Shown one piece after another: positions 1 through 8,504 of a stretch of 53,376 bases of DNA (position 1 is the stretch's first letter; the number at the start of each line of letters is the position of its first letter). The notes beneath the pieces were generated by a model. It saw nothing but the letters and a program-made list of their open reading frames with translations. It was not told the DNA's origin and did no database searches. The translations under genes and the position numbers were made by a program. This DNA is from Clostridiales bacterium (GTDB lineage Bacteria > Bacillota > Clostridia > Oscillospirales > Acutalibacteraceae), in assembly GCA_012523185.1 (NCBI GenBank), contig JAAYIY010000062.1, forward strand, positions 1-53,376. The letters run 5' to 3'.

Positions 1-172
1 GGCAACACCGCGCAATGAGCGGCTGAAGCCTTTGTTGCACGCTTGCTTGCATCTTTTCCGTCATATCGCCCAAAAATGCTCGGCAATACACAAAGTATTG
101 CCTGCGCTTTTTAGATAATCTAACGAAAAATCTGACGGCGCAATCGCACAACAATCATTGTGCGGTGTTGCC
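1..172 (+). mobile_element. 172-bp MITE, copy A (IS5-type ends)
   Basis: A non-coding element with imperfect 18-bp terminal inverted repeats (GGCAACACCGCRCAATGA at both ends). It is followed by TTAA at 173-176, which fits a 4-bp YTAR target duplication; the left flank lies outside the window. The reverse complement of 37237-37408 matches it over the full 172 bp with about six differences. Inside is a perfect small hairpin (GGCAATAC / GTATTGCC near 89-109). No coding capacity is seen. It is probably mobilised by the IS5-type transposase whose left end is at 53253. Confidence 0.85.
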
Positions 173-203
173 TTAAATTAACCGGCGGGGGAGGATTGAG
201 AGG

Positions 204-1550
204 ATGGCGGCGCCAGCAGTGACTGTCCCGGCAAGCATAACCGTTCATCTCGGCGCCCCGTCGGCGCCCGCCGCGAATATCACCGTTTCATACACGGGGT
301 ATATTAAGAATGTCGCCTGCTCGGAGCTTTATCCCACATGGCCGGAGGAGGCTCTCAAGGCAAACATCTTTGCCATACAGTCTTTTACACTCAACAGAGT
401 GTACACGGAACATTACCGCGCGCGCGGATATGATTTTGACATAACCTCGTCCTCCTCTTATGACCAGATGTTTGTTCCGGGCAGGGAAATATTCGGCGTG
501 ATAAATTCTCTTGTCGACAACAGCTTCACAACATACATTGTGTGGGACGACCATGTACAGCCCCTTGCCGCCCGGTATTGCAGCGGATTATCGGCAATGT
601 GCCAGGGTCTTTCGCAGTGGGGCAGCGTCAACCTCGCGCGGCGCGGCATGACGGATATAGACATACTCCGATACTACTACGGGGAGGAAATCTTTCTCCT
701 CACAGCTTCCTTGGAGGAAACCATACCTTCATATCCGGGAGTGCCCTTGGGGCTCGGATTTATCGGCGAGGGTGTTCGCGTCATACAGCGGCAGCTAAAC
801 CGAATATCAATGAATTACCCCGCCATACCAAGGGTTGCTGTAAACGAGGGGATATTTAACGGAGCCACGGAAAAAGCCGTAATAGCTTTTCAGCAGATTT
901 TTAACCTGAAGGTCGACGGCATCGTGGGAAAGGCGACATGGTATAAGCTTAAACAAATTTATAACAGCGTTAAAAGATTGGCGGAAATATACAGCGAGGG
1001 TCTGCTTGCGGGGGAAGTCGAGCGCGCTTTCAGCGGCGTTTACAAGAGGGGCGATTCAGATATAATCGTGGAAATAATGCAGTATTATCTTGACTTTTTC
1101 GGACGTTTTAACAGCAGTCTCCCGCGCGTAAAAATTACGGGCACGTTTGACGCCGAAACAGAAGCCGCCGTAAAGGCGTTTCAGGAATATTACGGCTTGC
1201 CTGCCGACGGAGTTGTCAGGAGGGAGACGCGCAACAAAATGTTGACGGAATACAAAGCTGTCGTCGAATCCCTGCCGCGCGGATACATGACTTTTTCTCC
1301 GCCGCTTTATCCCGGTTTTTGCATAACGTCAGGCACATCGGGCGCTATCGTCACTCAGATTCAAAACTTTTTGCGTGTCATCGCGCAAAACGACAGCAGA
1401 GTGCCGCTTGTGGAAGCCGACGGTCAATACGGACCTAAAACCGCCGCCGCCGTAAAGGCGGTGCAGGAAATTTCGGGTATTCTTCCCGTCGGCGAGGTGT
1501 GCCCGCTGACATGGAGCGCCATCACGGAGCTTTACAGTGAATACCAATGA
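204..1550 (+). CDS. SpoIID/LytB-domain protein with three peptidoglycan-binding domains
   Basis: 448 residues. Residues about 25-165 resemble the SpoIID/LytB domain, a peptidoglycan lytic transglycosylase fold used in engulfment: the stretch PEEALKANIFAIQSF (47-61) matches the family's P-x-EALKAQAVAARTY region, with Glu49 at the catalytic position. Three PG_binding_1 repeats follow at about 187-253, 282-350 and 379-446, each with a D-G-x-(F/V/Y)-G-x-x-T core. There is no signal peptide or membrane anchor, unlike classical SpoIID. ATG 204 follows a GGGGGAGGATTG ribosome binding site. A GerA-family gene lies 82 bp downstream on the same strand, so a role in the spore envelope or cortex is likely, which is inference. 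Confidence 0.8.
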   Translation: MAAPAVTVPASITVHLGAPSAPAANITVSYTGYIKNVACSELYPTWPEEALKANIFAIQSFTLNRVYTEHYRARGYDFDITSSSSYDQMFVPGREIFGVINSLVDNSFTTYIVWDDHVQPLAARYCSGLSAMCQGLSQWGSVNLARRGMTDIDILRYYYGEEIFLLTASLEETIPSYPGVPLGLGFIGEGVRVIQRQLNRISMNYPAIPRVAVNEGIFNGATEKAVIAFQQIFNLKVDGIVGKATWYKLKQIYNSVKRLAEIYSEGLLAGEVERAFSGVYKRGDSDIIVEIMQYYLDFFGRFNSSLPRVKITGTFDAETEAAVKAFQEYYGLPADGVVRRETRNKMLTEYKAVVESLPRGYMTFSPPLYPGFCITSGTSGAIVTQIQNFLRVIAQNDSRVPLVEADGQYGPKTAAAVKAVQEISGILPVGEVCPLTWSAITELYSEYQ

Positions 1551-1567
1551 ACAAACTGCAAAGAATA

Positions 1568-1604
1568 TTACAGCGGCAGGCGGCTGACGCCCCCGCCGCT
1601 GTAA
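1568..1604 (+). other. Perfect stem-loop between the SpoIID-like and GerA-like genes
   Basis: Arms TTACAGCGGC (1568-1577) and GCCGCTGTAA (1595-1604) pair perfectly around a GC-rich loop. No T-run follows, so it is not a standard intrinsic terminator. It could be an RNA processing or attenuation structure between two co-directional genes. Confidence 0.55.
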
Positions 1605-1632
1605 GCGTATTTCCGCAGGAAGGGTTGGCGCG

Positions 1633-3048
1633 ATGAAATTATCTTTTGATTACGATAAAACGGTGGCAATGCTTGACGACGCCATGCGGCTTGACAAAAG
1701 CTTCGATCTTGTCGCCAGAAATATAAAGTCCGCCTCAAGAAATGTCAGAATATATTTTGTGGACGGGCTTATAAAAGACGAGATACTTGTAAAGCTGATA
1801 AGCGATTTGTTTGCCGTCGGCGACGACGAGGTTGAGGGCGTGAACACGGCGCGCGAATTTGCCGACAGATTTATTCCATATACAGAAACCGACGTCACCG
1901 ACGACGTGGACGAGCTTATTACATTCATCCTTTCAGGCGCCGCGGGAATCATTGTCGAGGGCTGCAAGGAGGCGATACGGGCAGATTTGAGAATGTATCC
2001 GGCACGCTCCGTTGAGGAGCCGGAAAACAACCGCGTCCTTATGGGACCTCACGAGGGGTTTGTGGAAACGCTTGTTTTTAACACCGCGATGCTTCGGCGC
2101 AGAATAAGGGACACAAGGCTTACAATCGAGCTTTTCAGGCTTGGCAAACGAACAAAGCTTGACACTGCCGTTTGCTTCTTTGAGGACAAGGCGGACAGGC
2201 GAACGCTGCGCGCTGTGCGGGACAAGCTGAAAAAGATTGATGTCAACACACTTTCCATGGGGCATGAAAGCCTGCTTGAGTGCCTTGTTCCGAGGCAGCC
2301 GCTAAACCCGTTTCCGAAGGTGCGATATACGGAGCGCCCCGACTCCGCCGCCGCGTCGGTCGCCGAGGGGTCTATCGTCATATTCACCGACTGCTCGCCG
2401 GCGGCAATGATAATCCCCACCGGTTTTTTTGACTTCATGCAGGACACAAACGACTTTTATTTCCCGCCGCTTATAGGCACTCTCTTAAGGTGGATGCGCT
2501 TTGCCGTTTTTTCACTCACACTTTTTATGATACCGCTGTGGTACCTGCTGATTCTTAACCCGTCTTATATACCCGAATGGCTTTCCTTCATCTTGATTGA
2601 CGAGCCGACGGAAGTGCCAATCATTGTGCAGCTCCTCATGGTGGAGCTGACAGTGGACGCGCTGAAAATAGCATCTCTCAACACTCCGAGTTCGCTTAGC
2701 AGCTCGTTCAGCATTATAGGCACGCTTGTGCTGGGTCAGTTTGCCGTCGACGCAAAGTGGCTTGTCTCCGAGATAGTCCTTTATATGGCGTTCGTGTCTA
2801 TCGCAAGCTTTACACAGCCCAGCTTTGAGATGGGCTATGCCTTTAAGCTTTCACGCCTGCTCATCATAATCCTGACAGCCGTATTCAACCTTTGGGGGTT
2901 TATCGCAGGATTTGCCGCCGTATTCTTCATTATCGCGACGACAAAAACAGTCTCGGGCAGACGTTACCTGTATCCGCTTATCCCGTTTGACAAAAAGGCT
3001 CTCGGAAGCCTGTTGGTCCGAAAGCCGATAAGCAGTCAAAACAATTAA
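1633..3048 (+). CDS. GerA-family spore germination protein (SpoVAF/GerKA type)
   Basis: 471 residues. An N-terminal soluble domain (about 1-285) is followed by about five hydrophobic segments, starting with LLRWMRFAVFSLTLFMIPLW. The family motif NTPSSLSSSFSIIGTLVLGQ and the later PSFEMGYAFKLSRL are characteristic of GerA/SpoVAF A-subunits, inner spore membrane proteins involved in germinant sensing or DPA release. No B or C subunit genes are adjacent, which favours a SpoVAF-like stand-alone member over a full gerABC operon. ATG 1633 has an AGGAAGGG ribosome binding site. Sequence alone does not separate SpoVAF from GerKA. Confidence 0.85.
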   Translation: MKLSFDYDKTVAMLDDAMRLDKSFDLVARNIKSASRNVRIYFVDGLIKDEILVKLISDLFAVGDDEVEGVNTAREFADRFIPYTETDVTDDVDELITFILSGAAGIIVEGCKEAIRADLRMYPARSVEEPENNRVLMGPHEGFVETLVFNTAMLRRRIRDTRLTIELFRLGKRTKLDTAVCFFEDKADRRTLRAVRDKLKKIDVNTLSMGHESLLECLVPRQPLNPFPKVRYTERPDSAAASVAEGSIVIFTDCSPAAMIIPTGFFDFMQDTNDFYFPPLIGTLLRWMRFAVFSLTLFMIPLWYLLILNPSYIPEWLSFILIDEPTEVPIIVQLLMVELTVDALKIASLNTPSSLSSSFSIIGTLVLGQFAVDAKWLVSEIVLYMAFVSIASFTQPSFEMGYAFKLSRLLIIILTAVFNLWGFIAGFAAVFFIIATTKTVSGRRYLYPLIPFDKKALGSLLVRKPISSQNN

Positions 3049-3082
3049 CGCCGCCATTTAACGCCGCCAATTAACAACGCCG
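3045..3082. repeat. 13-bp tandem duplication starting at a stop codon
   Basis: The unit TTAACGCCGCCAT (3045-3057) is repeated almost exactly at 3058-3070 and partly at 3071-3082. The first unit contains the TAA stop of the GerA-like gene. It fills the gap between two convergent genes. Confidence 0.7.
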
Positions 3083-3088
3083 GATTGT

Positions 3089-5209
3089 TTATATTTGATC
3101 GCCGGATATAAGCTTTGAATATTTGTTTAAAAGCTTGCGCGCCTCCTTGAGCGTGTCCTCGTCGGACGGATCCGACGGTCTGTATTTTGTGATCCATTTG
3201 CGCTCCTGCGCGTCCAGCTTTTTGTAAAAGCTGTTTCCTCTGGTGATGTTTCTGCCGTTGATTTGCTTTCGCGTCACAGTGGAAACATCGCCCTTTCTTT
3301 TAAAGCTTGCGGCAAGCATTTCAAAAAAGGCGCGCCAGCGGCAATAGTAGTATCCGCCGACAAGGTCCGCCCATTCGCGCCATGCCGTATCGTAATATTC
3401 AGGCTCGTCAAACGGCCCGTACATCGTAATAAAGCAAAGAAACGCCAGCTCAAAATTCTGGCTGTCGGCTCTGCTTATCGCCGCGTCGGAGGCACGCCGC
3501 AGATATTCCGAAAGCCTGAATTCCGGCATTGTGTTTAAAAGCCCGTCCTGCTCCTCAAGCAGCTTTAAAAAGGCGTTTGTCGACGTCTCAAAAAGACGCA
3601 CGTCTCTGTCTGTGTATCCTTTCATCACATCGGCGTAAAGGCGGCGCGCGTAATTGCTCATGACCTGGCGGAGGATGTCGCACACATCAAAAACAAAGCC
3701 GTCGGTGCGCTCCGCCTTTGAGGAAAGCATCAGTTCAAGCGCCGCGCAAAGCTCCTTGTTTTCATAGCGCAGCTCAAGCGTGTCGCCCGGGGCGGTGTGC
3801 GCAAGCTCTGTCGACGGACGCGCCGCTATTATCGAGCCTGTCTCCGCTCCGCGGCAGTTTTCCGAATAACAGGACGAGCAGAGCATAAGCGCGGCGTCCT
3901 TGAGACATTTTTCAACGCTGCCCCACCGTCGGCGGACGTAGCCTCCCAGCCACCTGTCAACATCAATCTTTCCGCTTTCCGAAAGCATTTGAAACGCCAA
4001 ATCGCCGTAAAGCGGGTTTGCTCCCGTTGCCCCCTGGAAAACTCCCGTTCCGACGACATTTTTATACTTGCTTTTTATTCGGGAATAAGGGTTGTCCGCA
4101 AGCGCCTTGACAGAGCCGTGGAGAGTCGTCCTACCGCCGTTATTGAAGCGTGTGCCCAAAACAAAAGCAAGTCCGCCGAAGCCCTTGTGACTTTCGCAGG
4201 CTGTGCCGTCGGTATCGACAATGACGACGCGCCCCTCCGGCACTCCCGACACTAACGGCTTTGAGTATGAGGACGCGTCAAGCACCCACACAGCCCCGTC
4301 GGCGTGCCTGTCGATCAGCGAATAAAGCGCGCTCCCGAAGCTTTTGAGGAAGCCCTCTCCCCTGACCAAAGGCGTCACGGAACTGAACGGATTGCAGATA
4401 TAATATTCTGACTCGCCGAAAAGCTCTCTCTGCTTTTCGTAAAGAGCCGCCCCTATCTTTTCAAAAAGCGGGTCGGACGGCAAAAGCCGAAATGTGTTTG
4501 AAAACTTGCAAAACTGTGTGACAGGCGTAATTTCCGCCTTCTTGAAATAGCCTTTCAAAAGCTTCGGAACGTGTCCCGTGAAGCCCTGTGTGACAGGCGA
4601 CATTCCAAGCTCGCGGGCACGGGCTAAAATCTTGCTGCCAAGCTCTATTCTTGCCTTTAGAAAATCGGTGTCTGTAAGAGGGAGAAACGAATCAAGCCTG
4701 CCCTCAAGCTGCTGCGGATAATAGCACACGCTCGACAGAAAGCTTAGTGAATCCTCGCGGTTTATCTTGAGCTTCAGCATGGTATAATACCACACCGCCT
4801 CATACCCCACAAGGCAAAGCGGCATATTGACACCGTTCATCGCCATAAAGTCAAGCTCCGCTTCCCACCGCTCCCAATCCCACCGGCAGGCGTCGTTCGC
4901 GTATGTTTCATATGACAGACACATACGCTTTTCCTGCTCAATCAAGAATGTGATCTTTTCGGCGGGCAGCGCGGCCTTTGTTTCTTCAAACATAAAACCG
5001 GCGGTGCCCTGTGACAGAGGCGCGCCGCAAAAGTCACGCAAATAGCGGTAAAATGCCATTGCGATTGCGATATTGTCGCTGCCCCTCAGCGCCACCTTGC
5101 CGCCGTCAGCCTCAATTTCGTATATGTCTTTTCCTTCCCGACCGTTTATCCTTTCGGTTGTAAACATCTCCGCCATGCCCGGCGCACGACGCTTTATAAG
5201 TTCAATCAT
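3089..5209 (-). CDS. GH89 (alpha-N-acetylglucosaminidase)-like protein, probable pseudoenzyme
   Basis: 706 residues, close to the size of NAGLU/GH89 enzymes, which hydrolyse alpha-GlcNAc ends. Family landmarks are present: WEAELDFMAMNGVNMPLCL (115-133), ARELGMSPVTQGFTGHVPK (198-216), GAVWVLD, and a region equivalent to the HNFGG loop reading FNNGG (355-359). However, the catalytic acid motif (TFNEM in human NAGLU, E316) reads PFSSV with Ser277 in place of Glu, and the nucleophile motif (GTGMAPEG, E446) reads GTGVFQG with Gln392. Both alignments are from memory of the human enzyme. No signal peptide is visible. It probably binds a glycan or has another role rather than hydrolysing. The start has a GAGGAAAG ribosome binding site. 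It is convergent with the GerA-like gene. Confidence 0.75.
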   Translation of the reverse strand: MIELIKRRAPGMAEMFTTERINGREGKDIYEIEADGGKVALRGSDNIAIAMAFYRYLRDFCGAPLSQGTAGFMFEETKAALPAEKITFLIEQEKRMCLSYETYANDACRWDWERWEAELDFMAMNGVNMPLCLVGYEAVWYYTMLKLKINREDSLSFLSSVCYYPQQLEGRLDSFLPLTDTDFLKARIELGSKILARARELGMSPVTQGFTGHVPKLLKGYFKKAEITPVTQFCKFSNTFRLLPSDPLFEKIGAALYEKQRELFGESEYYICNPFSSVTPLVRGEGFLKSFGSALYSLIDRHADGAVWVLDASSYSKPLVSGVPEGRVVIVDTDGTACESHKGFGGLAFVLGTRFNNGGRTTLHGSVKALADNPYSRIKSKYKNVVGTGVFQGATGANPLYGDLAFQMLSESGKIDVDRWLGGYVRRRWGSVEKCLKDAALMLCSSCYSENCRGAETGSIIAARPSTELAHTAPGDTLELRYENKELCAALELMLSSKAERTDGFVFDVCDILRQVMSNYARRLYADVMKGYTDRDVRLFETSTNAFLKLLEEQDGLLNTMPEFRLSEYLRRASDAAISRADSQNFELAFLCFITMYGPFDEPEYYDTAWREWADLVGGYYYCRWRAFFEMLAASFKRKGDVSTVTRKQINGRNITRGNSFYKKLDAQERKWITKYRPSDPSDEDTLKEARKLLNKYSKLISGDQI

Positions 5210-5280
5210 CTTTCCTCACCCTAGGCCAACCGTTTGTGCGGTTCGCTTCTCAAATTTCCCGACCGTTTACAATTTATATC

Positions 5281-5340
5281 CTGCCGCTGCTGTTATAACT
5301 TATACCCCACCGTTGCTGTTATAGCTTATACCCTGCCGTT
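5281..5340. repeat. 26-bp tandem repeat in the intergenic region 5210-5535
   Basis: 5281-5306 and 5307-5332 are two near-identical 26-bp units (core GCTGTTATARCTTATACC), with a partial third start at 5333-5340. This lies in the divergent, AT-rich 326-bp gap between the GH89-like gene and the ABC ATPase. No gene is seen in the gap. Confidence 0.7.
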
Positions 5341-5475
5341 AATTATATATTACAGCCTTGCAAAAATCAACTTTTATGTAAATCACGCGTTTTTTGCTGT
5401 TTATGCCGCCTTTAAATGCCTGTGCGCCCGCGCTTGCATATTTTACAGTCCGTATAAAAATTAACAATTGCCGCC

Positions 5476-5502
5476 TTGACTTTTTTTGTCTCCTTATATA
5501 CA
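5476..5502 (+). promoter_or_regulatory. Possible sigma-A promoter for the ABC ATPase
   Basis: TTGACT at 5476-5481 and TATACA at 5497-5502, with a short 15-bp spacer. The position, about 35 bp before the chosen start at 5536, is reasonable. It also argues that the in-frame TTG at 5476 is promoter DNA and not a start codon. Confidence 0.35.
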
Positions 5503-5535
5503 CTTGAAGGTGATTTCGGAAAGAGGCGATTGTAT

Positions 5536-6222
5536 ATGACTGCTCTCATAGACTTTAAAAACATATCAAAAATATATAATCCCGGAGAAAACGAGGTGAG
5601 GGCGCTTGACGGCGTTTCACTCACTATTGAAAGCGGCGAGTTTGCCGCCATTGTCGGTCAGTCCGGTTCCGGCAAATCTACACTTATGAATATGATAGGG
5701 CTGCTTGATGTTTGCACCGAGGGCGAATACCTCCTTGACGGAGGGGATGTTTCATCTTTAAGCGACGACGAGCTGTCCGATATACGCAACAAAAAGATAG
5801 GCTTCATCTTTCAGGGCTTCAATCTGATTTCGAGCCTCACTGCACAGGCAAATGTCGAGCTGCCGCTTGTTTACCGCGGAATGAAAAAGGATGAGCGTGA
5901 GCGCCTTTCCCGCGACGCTTTGACAAGAGTCGGACTTGACAACCGTATGCACCACCTCCCCACGCAAATGTCGGGCGGTCAGCAGCAGAGAGTCGCGATA
6001 GCAAGGGCTGTCGCCGCCAAGCCGCCCATCATACTTGCGGACGAGCCCACGGGAAACCTTGACTCCGCCTCCGGTGAGGACGTCATGCGCATTTTGAGGG
6101 AGCTGAATGACGAGGGGCGCACCGTGATTCTCATCACTCACGACAACGACATTGCCTCCACGGCAAAAAGAGTCATACGCATCCACGACGGCAAAATAGT
6201 CGAGGACAGCAGGCAAGCTTGA
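5536..6222 (+). CDS. ABC transporter ATP-binding protein, MacB/LolD type
   Basis: 228 residues from ATG 5536, preceded by GGAAAGAGG. It has Walker A GQSGSGKST (41-49), a Q-loop in IFQGFNLI, the signature MSGGQQQRVAIARA, Walker B IILADEPTGNLDS and the H-loop LITHD. The N-terminal LDGVSLTIESGEFAAIVGQSG and the GNLDS signature place it with the MacB/LolD/FtsE-like exporters that pair with a FtsX-type permease. No permease is encoded next to it, so its partner must be elsewhere. A terminator follows directly, so it is monocistronic. Confidence 0.9.
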   Translation: MTALIDFKNISKIYNPGENEVRALDGVSLTIESGEFAAIVGQSGSGKSTLMNMIGLLDVCTEGEYLLDGGDVSSLSDDELSDIRNKKIGFIFQGFNLISSLTAQANVELPLVYRGMKKDERERLSRDALTRVGLDNRMHHLPTQMSGGQQQRVAIARAVAAKPPIILADEPTGNLDSASGEDVMRILRELNDEGRTVILITHDNDIASTAKRVIRIHDGKIVEDSRQA

Positions 6223-6239
6223 CAGCAGGTCAAAAATCG

Positions 6240-6271
6240 GGGCACCCTGTTAAAATCAGGATGCCCTTTTT
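6240..6271 (+). terminator. Intrinsic terminator after the ABC ATPase
   Basis: Stem GGGCACCCTG (6240-6249) pairs with CAGGATGCCC (6257-6266) with one mismatch around a 7-nt loop, followed by TTTTT. An A-rich run on the left side may let it also serve rel on the opposite strand. Confidence 0.8.
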
Positions 6272-6301
6272 GTTTTGACTTTTTTTGGGACTTATTTATG
6301 C

Positions 6302-8500
6302 TTATGCGCCTGTGCGCTCGACGCCTAAAACGCCGTTTATCTTTTCGATTTTTGATATGACGTTTTTGAGATGCTCTATGCCGTTGACTGTGATTGTCAC
6401 GGCAAGCGCGCAGCGCCCGTCCTTGTGCTGGCGCAGGTTTATGTCGTGTATCATGACTCGAATGTTGGCGAACTGCGTTGATATGTCGGCTATCATGCCG
6501 ACGCGGTTAAAGCAGGTGATAAGCAGAGTGGACTTAAAGTCCTCGCGCACATTTTTGTCCCAAAAGGCGTTTAGCCAGCGGTCGGGCTCGGGCGAATTTT
6601 CAATTATCTTAGGTACGTTTGTGCAGTCGCGCTTATGGATGGAGACGCCGTGCCCTCTCGTGATGAAGCCTATTATTTCATCTCCCGGCAGGGGGTTACA
6701 GCAGCGCGAGAACTTTATCAGGCAGTTGTCTATGCCCTCGATTACAACTCCTTCTGTGCTTTTGCTGCGTCTTTTTTCAGGGACAATGTTGATATTGCTG
6801 TCTCGTGACGACTTGAGAAGCTTGTTATAATCGTCCTTGATCTTAGGCATATGGCGGGAAATGCTGACTCCGCCGTATCCGATGGCGGCATAAAAGTCGT
6901 CTATTGTGTTAAAGCGCAGGCGCTCGGCAATGCTCTTGAGAAAGTCCGCCATGGCGTCGTCGTTCAGGCGGATAAAATTGCGGCGAAACTCCCGCTCGAC
7001 TTCCGTGCGCCCCTCCACGATGTTTTCCTCGCGTCTTTCCTTTTTGTACCATGAGCGGATTTTGGAGCGCGCCTCGCTTGTGAAAACTATTTTGAGCCAG
7101 TCCCTGCTCGGTCCCTTGTTGGGATTTGACGACATGATGATGTCGACTATCTCTCCTGTTTTGACTTTGTAGTCAATGGGCACGATTCTCCCGTCCACCT
7201 TTGCGCCCTGCATACGGTTTCCGACTGCCGAATGGATGGCATACGCGAAGTCTATTACTGTCGAGCCCTTCGGGAGGTTTATCACATCGCCCTTCGGCGT
7301 AAAGACATAAACCTCGTCGGGAACAAGGTCAGTCTTGATTGTGAGGACAATATCCTCGGGGTTTTCGGCGTCCTTTTGACTGTCTATCAGCTGGCGTATC
7401 CAGGCAAGACGGTCGCCCATTTTGTCGCTGGTGATGCCGAGCTTATATTTCCAGTGGGCGGCGATGCCGTATTCAGCCGTGCGGTGCATTTCCCATGTCC
7501 TTATCTGCACCTCGAACGGAACCCCGGCAGAGCCGATAATTGTCGTGTGGAGCGACTGGTACATATTCGGCTTCGGCGTCGAAATATAGTCCTTAAAGCG
7601 CCCGGGTATGGGACGAAACATATCATGTATGACGCCAAGGCAGTTATAGCAGTCAATGACTGAATCGACTATTATGCGCACGGCGTAAATGTCGTAAATC
7701 TCGTCAAAGGTCCTGTTTTGCATATACATCTTTCTGTATATGCCGTGAACGCTCTTTACGCGCCCGTCTATGTGCGCGTCAGCCACCTCGCTCTTGACAC
7801 GGCGGCTTATCTGCGCCTTGATATCGCTCAGGAATTCGCTGCGCGAAGTGCTTTGCTCGGAGAGCTTTAATTCTATTTCGTGGTATGCCACCTGGTCAAG
7901 GAAGCTTATGGCAAGATCCTCAAGCTCCACCTTCAGCGAACGTATACCGAGCCTGTGAGCTATCGGCGCGTAAATCTCAAGTGTTTCAAGCGCGATGTCG
8001 CGGCGCCTTTGAGGAGGCTTGAATGTGAGCGTGCGCATATTGTGGAGCCTGTCCGCAAGCTTGATTATGATTACCCTTATGTCCTGCGACATGGCAAGCA
8101 GCATCTTTCGGATGTTTTCCGCCTGCTGCTCCTCCTTTGTCGTGAGGGGAACCTTGCCGAGCTTTGTGACGCCGTCGACAAGCCCCGCGATTTCGGAGCC
8201 GAATTCGTCTTTGATGGTTTCAAGCGTTACCGACGTGTCCTCGACAGTGTCATGCAGAATGGCCGCCGCCAACGACGGCAAGTCCATCCCAAGACCGGCG
8301 AGTATGTCCGCCACGGCTATGGGGTGGCTTATATATGGCTGTCCCGACAGCCGCCTTTGCCCGGCGTGAGCCGATTTGGCGATGTTGTAAGCCCTGTCGA
8401 TTACGGCTATATTTTCGCGCGGCTCGGCGCGCTCCTCAAGCTTTTCCAGCAGGAGCGAATATCCGTCGCCGTCGTCCCGGATATCGGGCATGTTCCGCAC
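6302..8500 (-). CDS. relA: Bifunctional (p)ppGpp synthetase/hydrolase Rel
   Basis: 732 residues, the usual length for long Rel/SpoT proteins that make and degrade (p)ppGpp in the stringent response. Domains in order: HD hydrolase with AAAILHDTVEDT (His83-Asp84) and KLADRLHNMRTL; RelA_SpoT synthetase with YQSLHTTIIG and EYGIAAHWKYK; TGS with DEVYVFTPKGDVINLPKGS; a CC/zinc-type region containing SRCCNPLPGDEIIGF; and a C-terminal ACT domain starting about FNRVGMIADIS. Both catalytic halves look intact. It is the last gene of an operon and starts 4 nt after the methyltransferase stop. Confidence 0.95.
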   Translation of the reverse strand: MRNMPDIRDDGDGYSLLLEKLEERAEPRENIAVIDRAYNIAKSAHAGQRRLSGQPYISHPIAVADILAGLGMDLPSLAAAILHDTVEDTSVTLETIKDEFGSEIAGLVDGVTKLGKVPLTTKEEQQAENIRKMLLAMSQDIRVIIIKLADRLHNMRTLTFKPPQRRRDIALETLEIYAPIAHRLGIRSLKVELEDLAISFLDQVAYHEIELKLSEQSTSRSEFLSDIKAQISRRVKSEVADAHIDGRVKSVHGIYRKMYMQNRTFDEIYDIYAVRIIVDSVIDCYNCLGVIHDMFRPIPGRFKDYISTPKPNMYQSLHTTIIGSAGVPFEVQIRTWEMHRTAEYGIAAHWKYKLGITSDKMGDRLAWIRQLIDSQKDAENPEDIVLTIKTDLVPDEVYVFTPKGDVINLPKGSTVIDFAYAIHSAVGNRMQGAKVDGRIVPIDYKVKTGEIVDIIMSSNPNKGPSRDWLKIVFTSEARSKIRSWYKKERREENIVEGRTEVEREFRRNFIRLNDDAMADFLKSIAERLRFNTIDDFYAAIGYGGVSISRHMPKIKDDYNKLLKSSRDSNINIVPEKRRSKSTEGVVIEGIDNCLIKFSRCCNPLPGDEIIGFITRGHGVSIHKRDCTNVPKIIENSPEPDRWLNAFWDKNVREDFKSTLLITCFNRVGMIADISTQFANIRVMIHDINLRQHKDGRCALAVTITVNGIEHLKNVISKIEKINGVLGVERTGA

Positions 8501-8504
8501 CTTC

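Noticed and set aside
1-172. CRISPR-like repeats, because similar sequences recur in the window
   Set aside because: Copies are dispersed, inverted relative to each other, have target duplications and no spacers; they are transposable elements.
5234-5464. 76-codon plus-strand frame before the ABC ATPase
   Set aside because: Runs through the 26-bp tandem repeat and AT-rich promoter DNA, with no ribosome site and no match to a family.
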